Assembly (NCBI GenBank): GCA_958296345.1
Contig: CATQIJ010000013.1
Location: 186,001-250,000, forward strand
Reading direction: 5' to 3'
From: an uncultured Rhizobiaceae bacterium
GTDB taxonomy: Bacteria > Pseudomonadota > Alphaproteobacteria > Rhizobiales > Rhizobiaceae
Length of the DNA stretch: 64,000 nucleotides
Part shown: one piece after another, positions 9,304-17,805 of the stretch
Position numbering within the stretch: the first letter of the stretch is position 1
Layout: the number at the start of each line of letters is the position of its first letter
The notes under the pieces: model-generated
Told to the model about the DNA's origin: nothing
Seen by the model: the letters and a program-made list of their open reading frames with translations, nothing else
Database searches by the model: none
Program-made: the position numbers and the translations under genes

Positions 9304-10458
9304 TCAAAGTGCTTGTGTGTAGATATCAAGCGCTGCTTCGTAAGTCATTTCACGTGGGTTATTGACGAGCAATCGTTGTTGCTTCATCGCATCTTCTGCA
9401 AGCATTGGAAGGTGATTATGATTTACACCCACTTCTGCAAGCTTGGATTGCATACCCAGTTCAGGACCCATAGCCTTAAACCCATCAACCATGCCCTTAC
9501 AAGCTTCGGCTTCTGACTTACCAGCAAGGCCTTTGAAGATAATTGGAGCAAGCTCCGCATATTGATGTGAAGCACCTTCCATGTTGAAGTCGAGTACATA
9601 AGGAAGAACGAGCGCATTTGATAGACCATGTGGCACGTGGAAATGACCACCGAGCGGATAAGCTAACGCGTGGACTGCAGCAACTGGCGCATTGGCAAAA
9701 GCCATGCCTGCTAACATTGAACCCAGCAACATGTTTGAACGTGCTTCGCGGTCTTGACCATCTTTACAAGCCGTGTGGATACTGCTGCCCAAAAGCTCCA
9801 ATGCTTGGCGAGCTAGTGTGCCAGATAGAATATTTTTCTTAAACTTAGATGTAAATGCTTCAATCGCGTGAACCATTGCGTCAATGCCTGTAGCAGCTGT
9901 TATGTGAGCTGGTAGGCCAACTGTTAGCTCGGCGTCCAAAATTGCCCAATCAGGAATAAGCTGATGAGAAACTACACCCTTCTTTTCATTTGTACCTGTT
10001 GTTACAATAGAGATCGGGGTTACTTCTGAACCCGTACCCGCCGTTGTTGGCGCGAGCACCATCGGTAAGCGTCCGCCTTTCACAAGACCAACACCATACA
10101 TTTCACTGATCGGTTGATCTGAACCTGACAAGACAGCAATCAGCTTTGCTGTATCCATTGACGAACCACCGCCTACAGAAACAACACCATCAACGCCGGC
10201 GCCTTTACATTCATCAACAGCCTTCAAAATCATTTCTTCAGGTGGATCAGCAACGACATCATCAATGATATGAACATCAATTTTTACTTCTTTAAGGCTA
10301 TCAAGAGCGGCTTGGGCTAGCCCAAGCTCAAGAATTATTTTGTCAGTGACAAAAGCTACTTTCTTACAGCCCATGTCACCCATGATGCCGCCAATTTTTG
10401 AGGTACTGCCAACTTCAGAAAGAATTGACTTTGTTGTTTGGAATTGAAACGCGTGCAT
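9304..10458 (-). CDS. Iron-containing alcohol dehydrogenase
   Basis: NAD(P)-dependent, metal-dependent interconversion of an alcohol and aldehyde in the cytoplasm; 384 residues, full family length. The nucleotide-binding GGGSSMD (97-103) and PTTAGTGSEVT (138-147) motifs are present. The metal ligands are D193 and H197 (GIDAMVHAIEAF), H263 and H277. The gene sits between the ThDP enzyme and phaE in one operon. The 4-hydroxybutyrate dehydrogenases of PHA-producing bacteria belong to this superfamily, so succinic semialdehyde reduction to 4-hydroxybutyrate is an attractive role, but that is inference from context. Lactaldehyde or other short aldehydes are equally compatible. Confidence 0.88.
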   Translation of the reverse strand: MHAFQFQTTKSILSEVGSTSKIGGIMGDMGCKKVAFVTDKIILELGLAQAALDSLKEVKIDVHIIDDVVADPPEEMILKAVDECKGAGVDGVVSVGGGSSMDTAKLIAVLSGSDQPISEMYGVGLVKGGRLPMVLAPTTAGTGSEVTPISIVTTGTNEKKGVVSHQLIPDWAILDAELTVGLPAHITAATGIDAMVHAIEAFTSKFKKNILSGTLARQALELLGSSIHTACKDGQDREARSNMLLGSMLAGMAFANAPVAAVHALAYPLGGHFHVPHGLSNALVLPYVLDFNMEGASHQYAELAPIIFKGLAGKSEAEACKGMVDGFKAMGPELGMQSKLAEVGVNHNHLPMLAEDAMKQQRLLVNNPREMTYEAALDIYTQAL

Positions 10459-10484
10459 TTTTACACCCTTATTAGATTAGATTA

Positions 10485-12143
10485 TTATTCGTCTTCGATT
10501 GATTTAAGGCCTTTCAGGCGCTCAGTCAGCTTCATGTTTTCTGAGTAATCAACTGGACAATCAATTAGCGAAACACCACCATCATTCATTGCAGTTGTTA
10601 AAACAGATTGAAGGTCTTCAGCTTTTTCTATTTTATAACCGTTTGCGCCAAATGACTCAGCAAACTTGATAAAGTCTGGATTACCCACATCGACATTACT
10701 CTTACGACCATATTCGCGTAGCTGATGCCACTCGATTAGTCCAAGTTTATTATCATTGAACATCAAAATGGTGATGTTGAGACCTAAACGAACTGCTGTT
10801 TCGACTTCTTGATTGTTCATCATGAAACCACCATCGCCACACACAGCGAGGATGTTGCGGTCTGGATAAACTAATTTTGCAGCAATTGCGCCCGGCAGAG
10901 CAATGCCCATAGAAGCAAAGCCGTTTGAGATGATACATGTATTAGGACGTTCTGCTTGGAACATTCTTGCCATCCACATTTTGTGGGCGCCTACATCTGA
11001 AATAACAACATCATCAGGGTCTAAACATTGGCGAATGTCATATATGATTTTTTGCGGCTTAACAGGATAGCCCAAATCTTCTGCGTGGCCATTAAGCTCC
11101 TTTGTAATTTTCTTACGAAGACTTTTCATTGCAGGCGATGGTTCGCGCTCACATTGCGCGCCAATGCGAGCCATAGAGTCCGCAACATCACCAATTACAC
11201 CTGCTTCTACTATATAATTTGTATCGACCTCTGCAGGCGATCCATCAACGTGAATGATTTTCTTGTCGTGTTTTGGGTTCCAATGAGCAGGGTCATATTC
11301 AACCAAATCATAGCCTATGCATATTACAAGGTCTGCCTCATCAATACCAAAAGCAACCAAATCATGTGCCTTTAACCCAACCGTGCCAAGGCTTAAATGA
11401 TGCGAAGATGGAATAACGCCTTTAGCCATAAAAGTTGTTGCCACAGGTGCATTAATACTTTCTGCAAACTCAACCAGCGCCTCTGACGCGCCATGGCGAA
11501 TGATACCATTACCAGCAATGATGATCGGGTTATGGGCATCTGTTATCATTTTAGCTACTTGCTTACATTTACCGCGTGCAGCATTAGGTGGACGTCCTGA
11601 TTGCACTTTAAGAGGAACACATGATCCAACATCCATATCTGCAATGTTTTCAGGAAAATCTATAAATGAAGCGCCTGGCTTTTCTGCTTGTGCAAATTTA
11701 AAAGCCTTGCGAACGACTTCAGGAACAATTTCTGGTGCGCGAATTTGCGTGCTGTATTTTGTAATGGGTTCGAAAAGGTTCACAAGATCTAAAATCTGGT
11801 GACTTTCTTTGTGCATTCTTGTTGTTGCACCCTGCCCTGCAATGGCAACCATTGGGGCGCGGTCCATATTGCCATCTGCAACACCAGTTACTAGATTTGT
11901 AGCACCTGGTCCTAGCGTGGAGAGACATACGCCAGCCTTGCCAGTTAGTCGTCCGTAAACATCGGCCATAAAAGCAGCACCTTGCTCGTGTCGTGTCACG
12001 ATGAATTTTATTGGGCTGTCTAATAATGCATCCATCACGGCGATATTTTCTTCGCCCGGGATACCAAAAATATATTCGACGCCCTCATTTTCAAGGCATT
12101 TTACTAATAGCTGTGCTGCTGTCATTGATTCTTGCTTGGCCAA
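10485..12143 (-). CDS. Acetolactate synthase-like thiamine diphosphate enzyme (possible 2-oxoacid decarboxylase)
   Basis: ThDP-dependent 2-oxoacid enzyme of the acetolactate synthase/pyruvate oxidase superfamily, about 552 residues. The cofactor-activating glutamate is in TRHEQGAAFMADVYGR (about residue 53), and the ThDP/Mg motif begins GDGGFMMNN (about 436-444). No regulatory subunit gene is adjacent, so it is not a typical biosynthetic IlvB. The N-terminal third (LSTLGPGATNLVTG, HKESHQILDLV) resembles the group that includes the cyanobacterial 2-oxoglutarate decarboxylases annotated as acetolactate synthase; that is from memory and unverified. TTG 12143 is chosen because GGAGG lies five bases upstream; ATG 12125 is the alternative. 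It is the first gene of the PHA operon. Confidence 0.8.
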   Translation of the reverse strand: MAKQESMTAAQLLVKCLENEGVEYIFGIPGEENIAVMDALLDSPIKFIVTRHEQGAAFMADVYGRLTGKAGVCLSTLGPGATNLVTGVADGNMDRAPMVAIAGQGATTRMHKESHQILDLVNLFEPITKYSTQIRAPEIVPEVVRKAFKFAQAEKPGASFIDFPENIADMDVGSCVPLKVQSGRPPNAARGKCKQVAKMITDAHNPIIIAGNGIIRHGASEALVEFAESINAPVATTFMAKGVIPSSHHLSLGTVGLKAHDLVAFGIDEADLVICIGYDLVEYDPAHWNPKHDKKIIHVDGSPAEVDTNYIVEAGVIGDVADSMARIGAQCEREPSPAMKSLRKKITKELNGHAEDLGYPVKPQKIIYDIRQCLDPDDVVISDVGAHKMWMARMFQAERPNTCIISNGFASMGIALPGAIAAKLVYPDRNILAVCGDGGFMMNNQEVETAVRLGLNITILMFNDNKLGLIEWHQLREYGRKSNVDVGNPDFIKFAESFGANGYKIEKAEDLQSVLTTAMNDGGVSLIDCPVDYSENMKLTERLKGLKSIEDE

Positions 12144-12330
12144 ATTTGCCTCCACGTTTGAAAACCTGCTTTAACGATCAAAATCCAAAAAAGTTACTTA
12201 ACCTTTTTCATTTTCAAATCGTTCTTCCTAAGATTTTTCATAAAAACACCAAAACCATTGTATAACAAGTGCTTAGATTGCATACATGGGGTGCAAAAAA
12301 TGCATAATTACCTGCTTTTTACAGAAATTT

Positions 12331-12381
12331 TGTGCGACGCACAAAATAAATGTTGCGTTGCACAAAAAAATACCCTATATT
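12331..12381 (+). promoter_or_regulatory. phaP promoter with overlapping PhaR-type operator sites
   Basis: A perfect 13-base palindrome TGTGCGACGCACA (12331-12343) is followed by TGTTGCGTTGCACA (12351-12364). The second site overlaps a sigma70-like promoter: TTGCGT (12353-12358), 17-base spacer, TATATT (12376-12381). More TGCA elements lie at 12279-12305, towards the divergent ThDP-enzyme operon. PhaR repressors are known to bind TGC...GCA-type sites at phasin promoters. A very similar site precedes phaR here. Binding itself is inferred. Confidence 0.6.
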
Positions 12382-12449
12382 AGTTTCATCGAGGTCGACA
12401 GACATTCTTGTTCGGCTGGCTTTTAACAGAATAGAAAAGGCACAAAAGG

Positions 12450-12818
12450 ATGACAAAGAAAATGGATACTGCAGACACAAAAGAATTCGTAACAAAGCAC
12501 ATCGCTAACTCTGAAAAATTTGTTGAGAGCGCGATTGAGTTTAACGCAGCTTGTTTTAAAGGCAGCGAAGCAATGGCTAAGAAACTATATGACAACTACG
12601 TTTCTAACGTTGCAGCAGCTTTTGATGGCGTTAAAGCACTTAACAAAACAAATGACGTTGCTGAATTCTACAAAGTAGCAACATCAAATGGTGCAGCTTC
12701 AACAGAGCGTTACACAGAGCAAACTAAATCAGTTGCTGAACTTTCTGGTAAGCTTATGAAAGAAACTGGCGAAGCTGGTCGTCTTGCTTACTCAAAAAGC
12801 TTTGCAGTAAACTTCTAA
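12450..12818 (+). CDS. phaP: Phasin, PHA granule-associated protein
   Basis: Small amphipathic protein coating PHA granules, 122 residues with no membrane segment or enzyme motif. It is almost all helix, with repeated alanine/lysine heptads such as KFVESAIEFNAACFKGSEAMAKK and a central phasin-like stretch from about residue 20 to 110. ATG 12450 follows GAAAAGG by nine bases. It is transcribed alone, with its own promoter and terminator, immediately upstream of phaR, which is the classic phaP-phaR order. High adjusted use of common codons fits an abundant protein (visual impression only). Confidence 0.88.
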   Translation: MTKKMDTADTKEFVTKHIANSEKFVESAIEFNAACFKGSEAMAKKLYDNYVSNVAAAFDGVKALNKTNDVAEFYKVATSNGAASTERYTEQTKSVAELSGKLMKETGEAGRLAYSKSFAVNF

Positions 12819-12887
12819 GGTTATGCAATAAAAATTATCTGACTTTATAAACTTTACCTCCTCCCAAAGTTTTAGTTAAATTACTTT

Positions 12888-12926
12888 AAAACCGCCTTTC
12901 CTCGGCAACGAGACTGGTGGTTTTTC
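12888..12926 (+). terminator. Rho-independent terminator after phaP
   Basis: ACCGCC (12891-12896) pairs with GGTGGT (12916-12921), one G-T pair, flanked by A and T runs; five T residues follow. It separates phaP from phaR. Confidence 0.75.
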
Positions 12927-12942
12927 TTTATTTTGCATTTTT

Positions 12943-12990
12943 TTTACAGTAAAAACGAAATATTGTGATAGCAAGTGATGCAGTGCAACA
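12943..12990 (+). promoter_or_regulatory. phaR promoter with downstream PhaR-type operator
   Basis: TTTACA (12943-12948), 17-base spacer, TGATAG (12966-12971), then TGCAGTGCAACA (12979-12990) at the expected transcription start. Read on the minus strand the last element is TGTTGCACTGCA, matching the phaP site TGTTGCGTTGCA except at the two central bases. This is consistent with PhaR repressing its own gene. The -10 is weak, so the promoter call is tentative. Confidence 0.5.
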
Positions 12991-13017
12991 AAATTACCCT
13001 TTTAAAGGATACCTGAA

Positions 13018-13632
13018 ATGCTGAAATCCAAGCCAAAAGACGAAAATGAGCAGTTGCACAATGATATTATAATTATAAAAAAATATCCTAATAGACGTCT
13101 CTACAACACTGCCACGAGCTCGTATATCGTGCTGGATGACTTAGTAGGTCTTGTAAAAAGCGGAAACGCGTTTGAAATACGCGATACTAAAAGTGGTGAG
13201 GATATAACGCGGGAAATTCTTAATCAGATTATTTTTGAAAGAGAAACTGGTAAATCCAACTTCCATTTCCCACTAGAAGTTCAAAAACAACTCATTGGCA
13301 TGTATGATGATGCTTATGCCAAAATGATGCCTGATTACTTAAAACAATCACTCAACATCTTCTCTGCTGAACGCGAGCGTATGAATTCAACAATGGAAAA
13401 CGTTGTTGAACGAAATACGAAAGCTATGATGGATTTTAGCCAAAACATTGCGCGTCAAAACCTTGAAGTTTTCAAGCGTTCATGGGAAATGTTTGGCACC
13501 TCGCCCTCTGTTCAAAAAGCCTCAGATACAGATGTTGCAAAAGATGAGAATGCCGATGACAGTAAACCTGAATTAGATGAAATCCAAAAACAAATAAATC
13601 AACTTCAAGACCGTTTGAAGAACTTGAAATAA
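13018..13632 (+). CDS. phaR: PHA synthesis repressor PhaR
   Basis: DNA- and PHA-binding repressor that controls phasin and its own synthesis; 204 residues. The N-terminal PHB/PHA accumulation regulator domain is unmistakable: IKKYPNRRLYNTATSSYIVL (about 19-38), followed by ITREILNQIIFERE. The middle is helical (SAERERMNSTMENVVERNTK) and the C-terminus is acidic and glutamine-rich, ending in a short coiled coil (EIQKQINQLQDRLKNLK). ATG 13018 follows AAAGGA. The hydrolase gene starts 15 bases downstream, so the two are probably co-transcribed. Confidence 0.94.
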   Translation: MLKSKPKDENEQLHNDIIIIKKYPNRRLYNTATSSYIVLDDLVGLVKSGNAFEIRDTKSGEDITREILNQIIFERETGKSNFHFPLEVQKQLIGMYDDAYAKMMPDYLKQSLNIFSAERERMNSTMENVVERNTKAMMDFSQNIARQNLEVFKRSWEMFGTSPSVQKASDTDVAKDENADDSKPELDEIQKQINQLQDRLKNLK

Positions 13633-13647
13633 TAGAAAAGCACCTTT

Positions 13648-14538
13648 ATGCCTAGCCGCCTTAAACAACCTCACAAAGCCTATTCCAAACATTATGTTCT
13701 CGGCCTAGGTTACCATGGATTTCACCGAATTAATTATCTGGAATGGGGTAATGTTGAGAACTTTAAGCACCAAGAAACCTTACTTTGTGTACATGGTCTT
13801 ACACGTAACGCCCGTGATTTTGATTATTTTGCAGGAAAACTATGCGATCAGTACAGAATAATCTGTCCTGATGTCGTTGGCAGAGGTGACAGTGATCACT
13901 TACTAGATGACGAGAGTTATAATTACCTTCAATATAATTCAGATATGAATGCCCTTATTGGTAGAGTTGGAGCTAAAGATCTCAACTGGATTGGAACGTC
14001 TATGGGCGGGATCATTGGGATGGTTCTAGCTTCTGTATCGCAATCGCCGATAAAACGCCTAGTCGTTAATGATATTGGGCCAGAAGTATCTCGCGATGCC
14101 TTACTGTCGATTGCTGAATATATCGGTGAGTCTAATGAGTTTAATTCGCGTAATGAAGTCGAAGAATATTTAAGAAAAATTTATCCTGAGTTTGCTCCAA
14201 TGAACGACGAAGATTGGGCGCATATTGCTAAATATTCATGCAAGAGAACAGAGCATGGTACTTATAAGATGAAAGTTGATCCTAGAGTGGGCGAAGCTTT
14301 TAAAGATTCAATTTCTTATTTCAATGTTGATATGTGGGATATTTGGGAAAAAATTACATGCCCCGTTCTTGTATTGCGTGGTAAAGATTCCAGCTTTCTT
14401 TCCGAAGATACAGCTCAAAGAATGCTTACCTGCGGACCTGAAACAACGGTTGTAGAATTTGAGAACACTGGCCACACACCAACGCTTCGAAATGACGAGC
14501 AAGTTAATATAATTGCTGAATGGCTTAACGAGAATTGA
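13648..14538 (+). CDS. Alpha/beta hydrolase, possible intracellular PHA/oligomer hydrolase
   Basis: Cytoplasmic alpha/beta-hydrolase fold protein of 296 residues. The oxyanion strand LLCVHGLTRNARDFDYFA is at about 45-62, the nucleophile S118 sits in GTSMGG, the acid is in VLRGKDSSFLS and the histidine in ENTGHTPTLRN. No signal peptide or PHA-binding domain is seen. Location 15 bases after phaR suggests a role in granule turnover, for example cleaving 3-hydroxybutyrate oligomers; that is inferred from neighbourhood only. An ordinary esterase or lactonase remains possible. Confidence 0.75.
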   Translation: MPSRLKQPHKAYSKHYVLGLGYHGFHRINYLEWGNVENFKHQETLLCVHGLTRNARDFDYFAGKLCDQYRIICPDVVGRGDSDHLLDDESYNYLQYNSDMNALIGRVGAKDLNWIGTSMGGIIGMVLASVSQSPIKRLVVNDIGPEVSRDALLSIAEYIGESNEFNSRNEVEEYLRKIYPEFAPMNDEDWAHIAKYSCKRTEHGTYKMKVDPRVGEAFKDSISYFNVDMWDIWEKITCPVLVLRGKDSSFLSEDTAQRMLTCGPETTVVEFENTGHTPTLRNDEQVNIIAEWLNEN

Positions 14539-14556
14539 GCTATGTTAAACGCTAAA

Positions 14557-15468
14557 TTATTCGCGTTCTGATTGGTCTAAATGCTTTTCAGCTGCCTCGA
14601 TGACATATTGCGTAAAGTATTTTAGCGGCTCGGAAACCATACGGCTACAATGCCAGTACAGCGCCTTGTTCAAAGGCTTTTCTGGAAGAAGCTCAACCAA
14701 TTCACCTGATTCAATATATTTATCTACCATTTGAGAAGGGCTCATTCCCCAGGCGACGTTACCAAGACATGCTTCAACAAAGTCTGGGGACGAAGGTAAG
14801 ATGTAAGTGTCATGAATGATTGATTTGCCAAAATTCTGTTCAATCCACTGCTGTTGAAGGTCATCTTGAGCACTATACCTAAGAGCTGGTGCTCGCTGAA
14901 GTGCTTCAAGCGTCACACCTTCTGGGAAATAGCGTTTCATAAACTCTGGACTAGCTGTTGCACGATATACATGCATCCCCAAGTAGCGACTTCCAAATCC
15001 CTGAACAGGCGTTTTATTGATTGAAATCGCAGCTAAAACAGAGCCAAACTTTAATTCATCAATTGAATAGTCTTGATCTGCAATTGAAACTTCAAACGTA
15101 TATGAAGCATTATTTGCAGCATCCATTTTAAAGACATCCATGAACCAGCTGGAAAGGCTGTCATCATTGACCACAATTTTAATGATAGGTTTTCTATGAT
15201 TTTCTGCAGTAGGAACACAATCATTTGCGCTGATGATTTTGTCTTCCAGAATTAAAGCTAACTCCGCATGTCTGCAAAGCTCAATCCCAATATGTGTAGG
15301 CTTGATAGGCGGCTGACGATTAATCACAACGCCGCCAATACGCTCTTCCAAGAGTTTTATGCGCTGCGAAACAACTGACGATGTAACGCCAAGCGATCTT
15401 GCTGCTCCTTCAAAACTACCTTCTCTTTCAACGGCAAGTAAGGCCTCTAAGTGTGCGTAATCAAACAT
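14557..15468 (-). CDS. LysR-family regulator, ArgP/LysG type
   Basis: Transcription regulator of 303 residues. The helix-turn-helix at about 3-62 (HLEALLAVEREGSFEGAARS, then VVSQRIKLLEERIGG) has the ArgP/IciA form with INRQPP instead of the usual LysR spacing; a LysR substrate domain follows. Family members sense lysine or arginine and control the exporter lysE/argO, but here the divergent gene is a desaturase, so the target is unclear. A GGAG ribosome site lies before ATG 15468. It is convergent with the hydrolase gene, whose stop is only 18 bases away. Confidence 0.88.
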   Translation of the reverse strand: MFDYAHLEALLAVEREGSFEGAARSLGVTSSVVSQRIKLLEERIGGVVINRQPPIKPTHIGIELCRHAELALILEDKIISANDCVPTAENHRKPIIKIVVNDDSLSSWFMDVFKMDAANNASYTFEVSIADQDYSIDELKFGSVLAAISINKTPVQGFGSRYLGMHVYRATASPEFMKRYFPEGVTLEALQRAPALRYSAQDDLQQQWIEQNFGKSIIHDTYILPSSPDFVEACLGNVAWGMSPSQMVDKYIESGELVELLPEKPLNKALYWHCSRMVSEPLKYFTQYVIEAAEKHLDQSERE

Positions 15469-15638
15469 ATATTAAATCTCCTTATGCCACATTAGCACTT
15501 TACATTTTTGATGCACGTCAAAAAGCCTTAATTCTTCTAATCTGGCATTAGACTGGGGGGGTAAGCAATGAAGGAATAATACGTGCCATTTATAAGAATA
15601 TAACCCAGTTTTCATTCCTTCTATACATTACAAGGTTA

Positions 15639-16607
15639 ATGATAATGGAATTACTGCAAGAAGATACCCCTTTTAATTATAAGTCAAAAATGACTTATCA
15701 ACAAAAACAAATATTTAGAAAGAGTTTTTCAGAGAAGTCTACCGTAAAGGGCCTTCTCTGGAATTTGCTATATTTAATATCAATATACGCAGCAATAATA
15801 ACCTGTTTTGAGTATGTGAACACTTCTAACACTTATATTTTAACATTTTTGGTAGTTCTTTTCTGCGTCTTGTTCTGCACTAGGCAAATGCGTGGTTTAA
15901 AAAATATCGTACACTTTGGCAGCCACAATAATTTCTCTAGAAATAAAAAGGTGAACGACAGCCTAACTAATGTATTTGCTGCATGGCCAATGCTACAAGA
16001 GGTTGTTCAATATCGGAAATTTCACGCAACGCATCATGGCGAATATGCATCAGAAAAAGACCCGTGCCGAATCAGACTTGAGAATATTGGCGCCAATACT
16101 CAGAATATAAAAACCAACTTGCAGTTACTCTGGTTAGTTGCAAGATGGATGCCTCAATATGTTCATGAATTTTATCGCGAGGTTAAATCCAACCATAAAC
16201 AGTTTATGATTTTTGCACTTTGGCATAGCAGCATTGCTTTATTTATCACAGGCTTTCATTCTTGGAATTTAGCACTATTTGTTACATTCAGTTGGATGCT
16301 GATTATGTTTATCTCTCTTCCTTTTTTGCGCAGTCTTGCTGAATTATCTGAGCATGATTACGAGCTTGGCAGTACAGTGACAGAAACAACATTTAATAAT
16401 CTTGGGTTAATAGATCACCTCTTAATTCACCCTGCAGGGGACGCTTGGCATTCTCTACACCATTTACACCCCACAGTGTCATGGTGGAAACAAAGACAAG
16501 TGCACAACTATCTAATGAAAAATGACAGTGCTTATCTCCATGTGATTAATCGCGACCAACTCTTACAAAATCTTGCTCATTTCCCTATTCCTACAAAACC
16601 GAAGTAG
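15639..16607 (+). CDS. Fatty acid desaturase-family membrane protein
   Basis: Integral-membrane di-iron oxygenase fold, 322 residues. Three histidine clusters are present: HFGSH (92-96), HATHH (129-133) and HSLHH (about 273-277). There are four main hydrophobic helices, two before box 1 and two between boxes 2 and 3. These boxes define the FA_desaturase superfamily, which includes acyl-lipid desaturases and carotenoid or sphingolipid hydroxylases; the substrate is not determinable. ATG 15639 or 15645 can serve as start, both close to AAGG. It is divergent from the ArgP-like gene and separated by about 100 bases from the glycan operon, so it may be independently transcribed. Confidence 0.8.
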   Translation: MIMELLQEDTPFNYKSKMTYQQKQIFRKSFSEKSTVKGLLWNLLYLISIYAAIITCFEYVNTSNTYILTFLVVLFCVLFCTRQMRGLKNIVHFGSHNNFSRNKKVNDSLTNVFAAWPMLQEVVQYRKFHATHHGEYASEKDPCRIRLENIGANTQNIKTNLQLLWLVARWMPQYVHEFYREVKSNHKQFMIFALWHSSIALFITGFHSWNLALFVTFSWMLIMFISLPFLRSLAELSEHDYELGSTVTETTFNNLGLIDHLLIHPAGDAWHSLHHLHPTVSWWKQRQVHNYLMKNDSAYLHVINRDQLLQNLAHFPIPTKPK

Positions 16608-16707
16608 GGAACATGACCTCGACTTTAACCTTGCTGTGATAGTAACGATTTTGAAATACATCTAAATTATATTTTCTCAAAATTAATACGGGGAACTACT
16701 TTTTGTG

Positions 16708-17805
16708 ATGCAAGTTGACAAACCACTTATCGTTCAAAATTTACTCGGTTTTGAAAAGAACTTTGCCAACAAACGTGTCCTTGTTACTGGGCATACAGGC
16801 TTTACCGGTGGATGGTTATGTTTGTGGTTGTCGACACTTGGTGCCGAAGTTTATGGCCTATCGTTAAAACCTATTACCACCCCTAATCTTCACGACGTGC
16901 TGGATGTTAGTTCTTTCACTAATTCATTTATCGGCAACATTAATAATCTTGATGATGTTCAAAAAGCGTTTGAAGTAGCAAAGCCTGAAGTGGTTTTTCA
17001 CCTAGCAGCTCAACCACTCGTCAAGCAGGCTTATGATGACCCGCTTGAAAGTTTTATGACCAACGTAATGGGCACAGCGAATGTACTTGAAGCTGCCCGA
17101 TCTAATTTAGAGACTAAAGCTGTCGTATGTATAACGACTGATAAAGTGTACAAAGATCAAAATTGGGCTTGGGGATATCGCGAGATCGATGAGCTAGGCG
17201 GTAAAGATCCATATAGTGCATCTAAATCAGCAGCTGAGATGGTAGCTAACGCATATCAGACCACCTTATCTGAGCGTGGTAATAACGTAGCAATCGCTAC
17301 GGCACGTGGCGGCAACATCATAGGTGGTGGTGACTGGAGCAATGACCGAATAGTGCCTGATTTTGTAAGAGCTCATACAGATAATTTGCCTTTAGTCTTG
17401 CGCAACCCTAATGCAGTTAGACCTTGGCAATATGTTATTTCTCTTTGCCATGGTTATTTGGTACTTGCAGATGCTTTGCTTAATGAAGGACAAAAATTTG
17501 CAGAAGCATTTAACTTTGGCCCTGCAGAAGATGACGTTAAAACCGTTGGTGAACTTGTTGAGACCCTATCAGAACATTGGCAAGGTATTAAACTAGACTT
17601 TGAAGAGGGAAGTTTTCAAGAAACTCACTTCTTGTCAGTAAATAGCGCCAAATCAAATTCAGTATTAGGGTGGCAACCGCCAATCAATTTTGAAGATACG
17701 GTTTGCATGACTGCAAACTGGTATAAAACATTTAGCCAAGAGCCAAATACGATCAAAGATGTAAGCTTACAGCAAATTAATGACTATAGAGAAGCTTTGC
17801 TGTGA
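16708..17805 (+). CDS. rfbG: CDP-glucose 4,6-dehydratase
   Basis: Converts CDP-glucose to CDP-4-keto-6-deoxyglucose. It is an extended SDR of 365 residues. The NAD site is VLVTGHTGFTGGWL near residue 25, the catalytic tyrosine and lysine are in YSASKSAAEM, and the family signature ARGGNIIGGGDWSNDRIVPD is intact. ATG 16708 is chosen over the adjacent GTG 16705; a GGGGA site lies upstream. Its stop overlaps the next start (GTGA). Together with rfbF 2 kb downstream it makes the activated deoxysugar for this glycan locus. rfbH, needed for the 3,6-dideoxy branch, is absent from the window. Confidence 0.92.
   Translation: MQVDKPLIVQNLLGFEKNFANKRVLVTGHTGFTGGWLCLWLSTLGAEVYGLSLKPITTPNLHDVLDVSSFTNSFIGNINNLDDVQKAFEVAKPEVVFHLAAQPLVKQAYDDPLESFMTNVMGTANVLEAARSNLETKAVVCITTDKVYKDQNWAWGYREIDELGGKDPYSASKSAAEMVANAYQTTLSERGNNVAIATARGGNIIGGGDWSNDRIVPDFVRAHTDNLPLVLRNPNAVRPWQYVISLCHGYLVLADALLNEGQKFAEAFNFGPAEDDVKTVGELVETLSEHWQGIKLDFEEGSFQETHFLSVNSAKSNSVLGWQPPINFEDTVCMTANWYKTFSQEPNTIKDVSLQQINDYREALL

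Noticed and set aside
10485..12143. Biosynthetic acetolactate synthase large subunit (IlvB)
   Set aside because: No ilvN or other branched-chain genes nearby; it is embedded in a PHA operon and its N-terminal motifs differ from biosynthetic enzymes.
12331..12343. Palindrome TGTGCGACGCACA as a transcription terminator
   Set aside because: Short stem, no T-run, and it lies between divergent starts, so an operator is the better reading.
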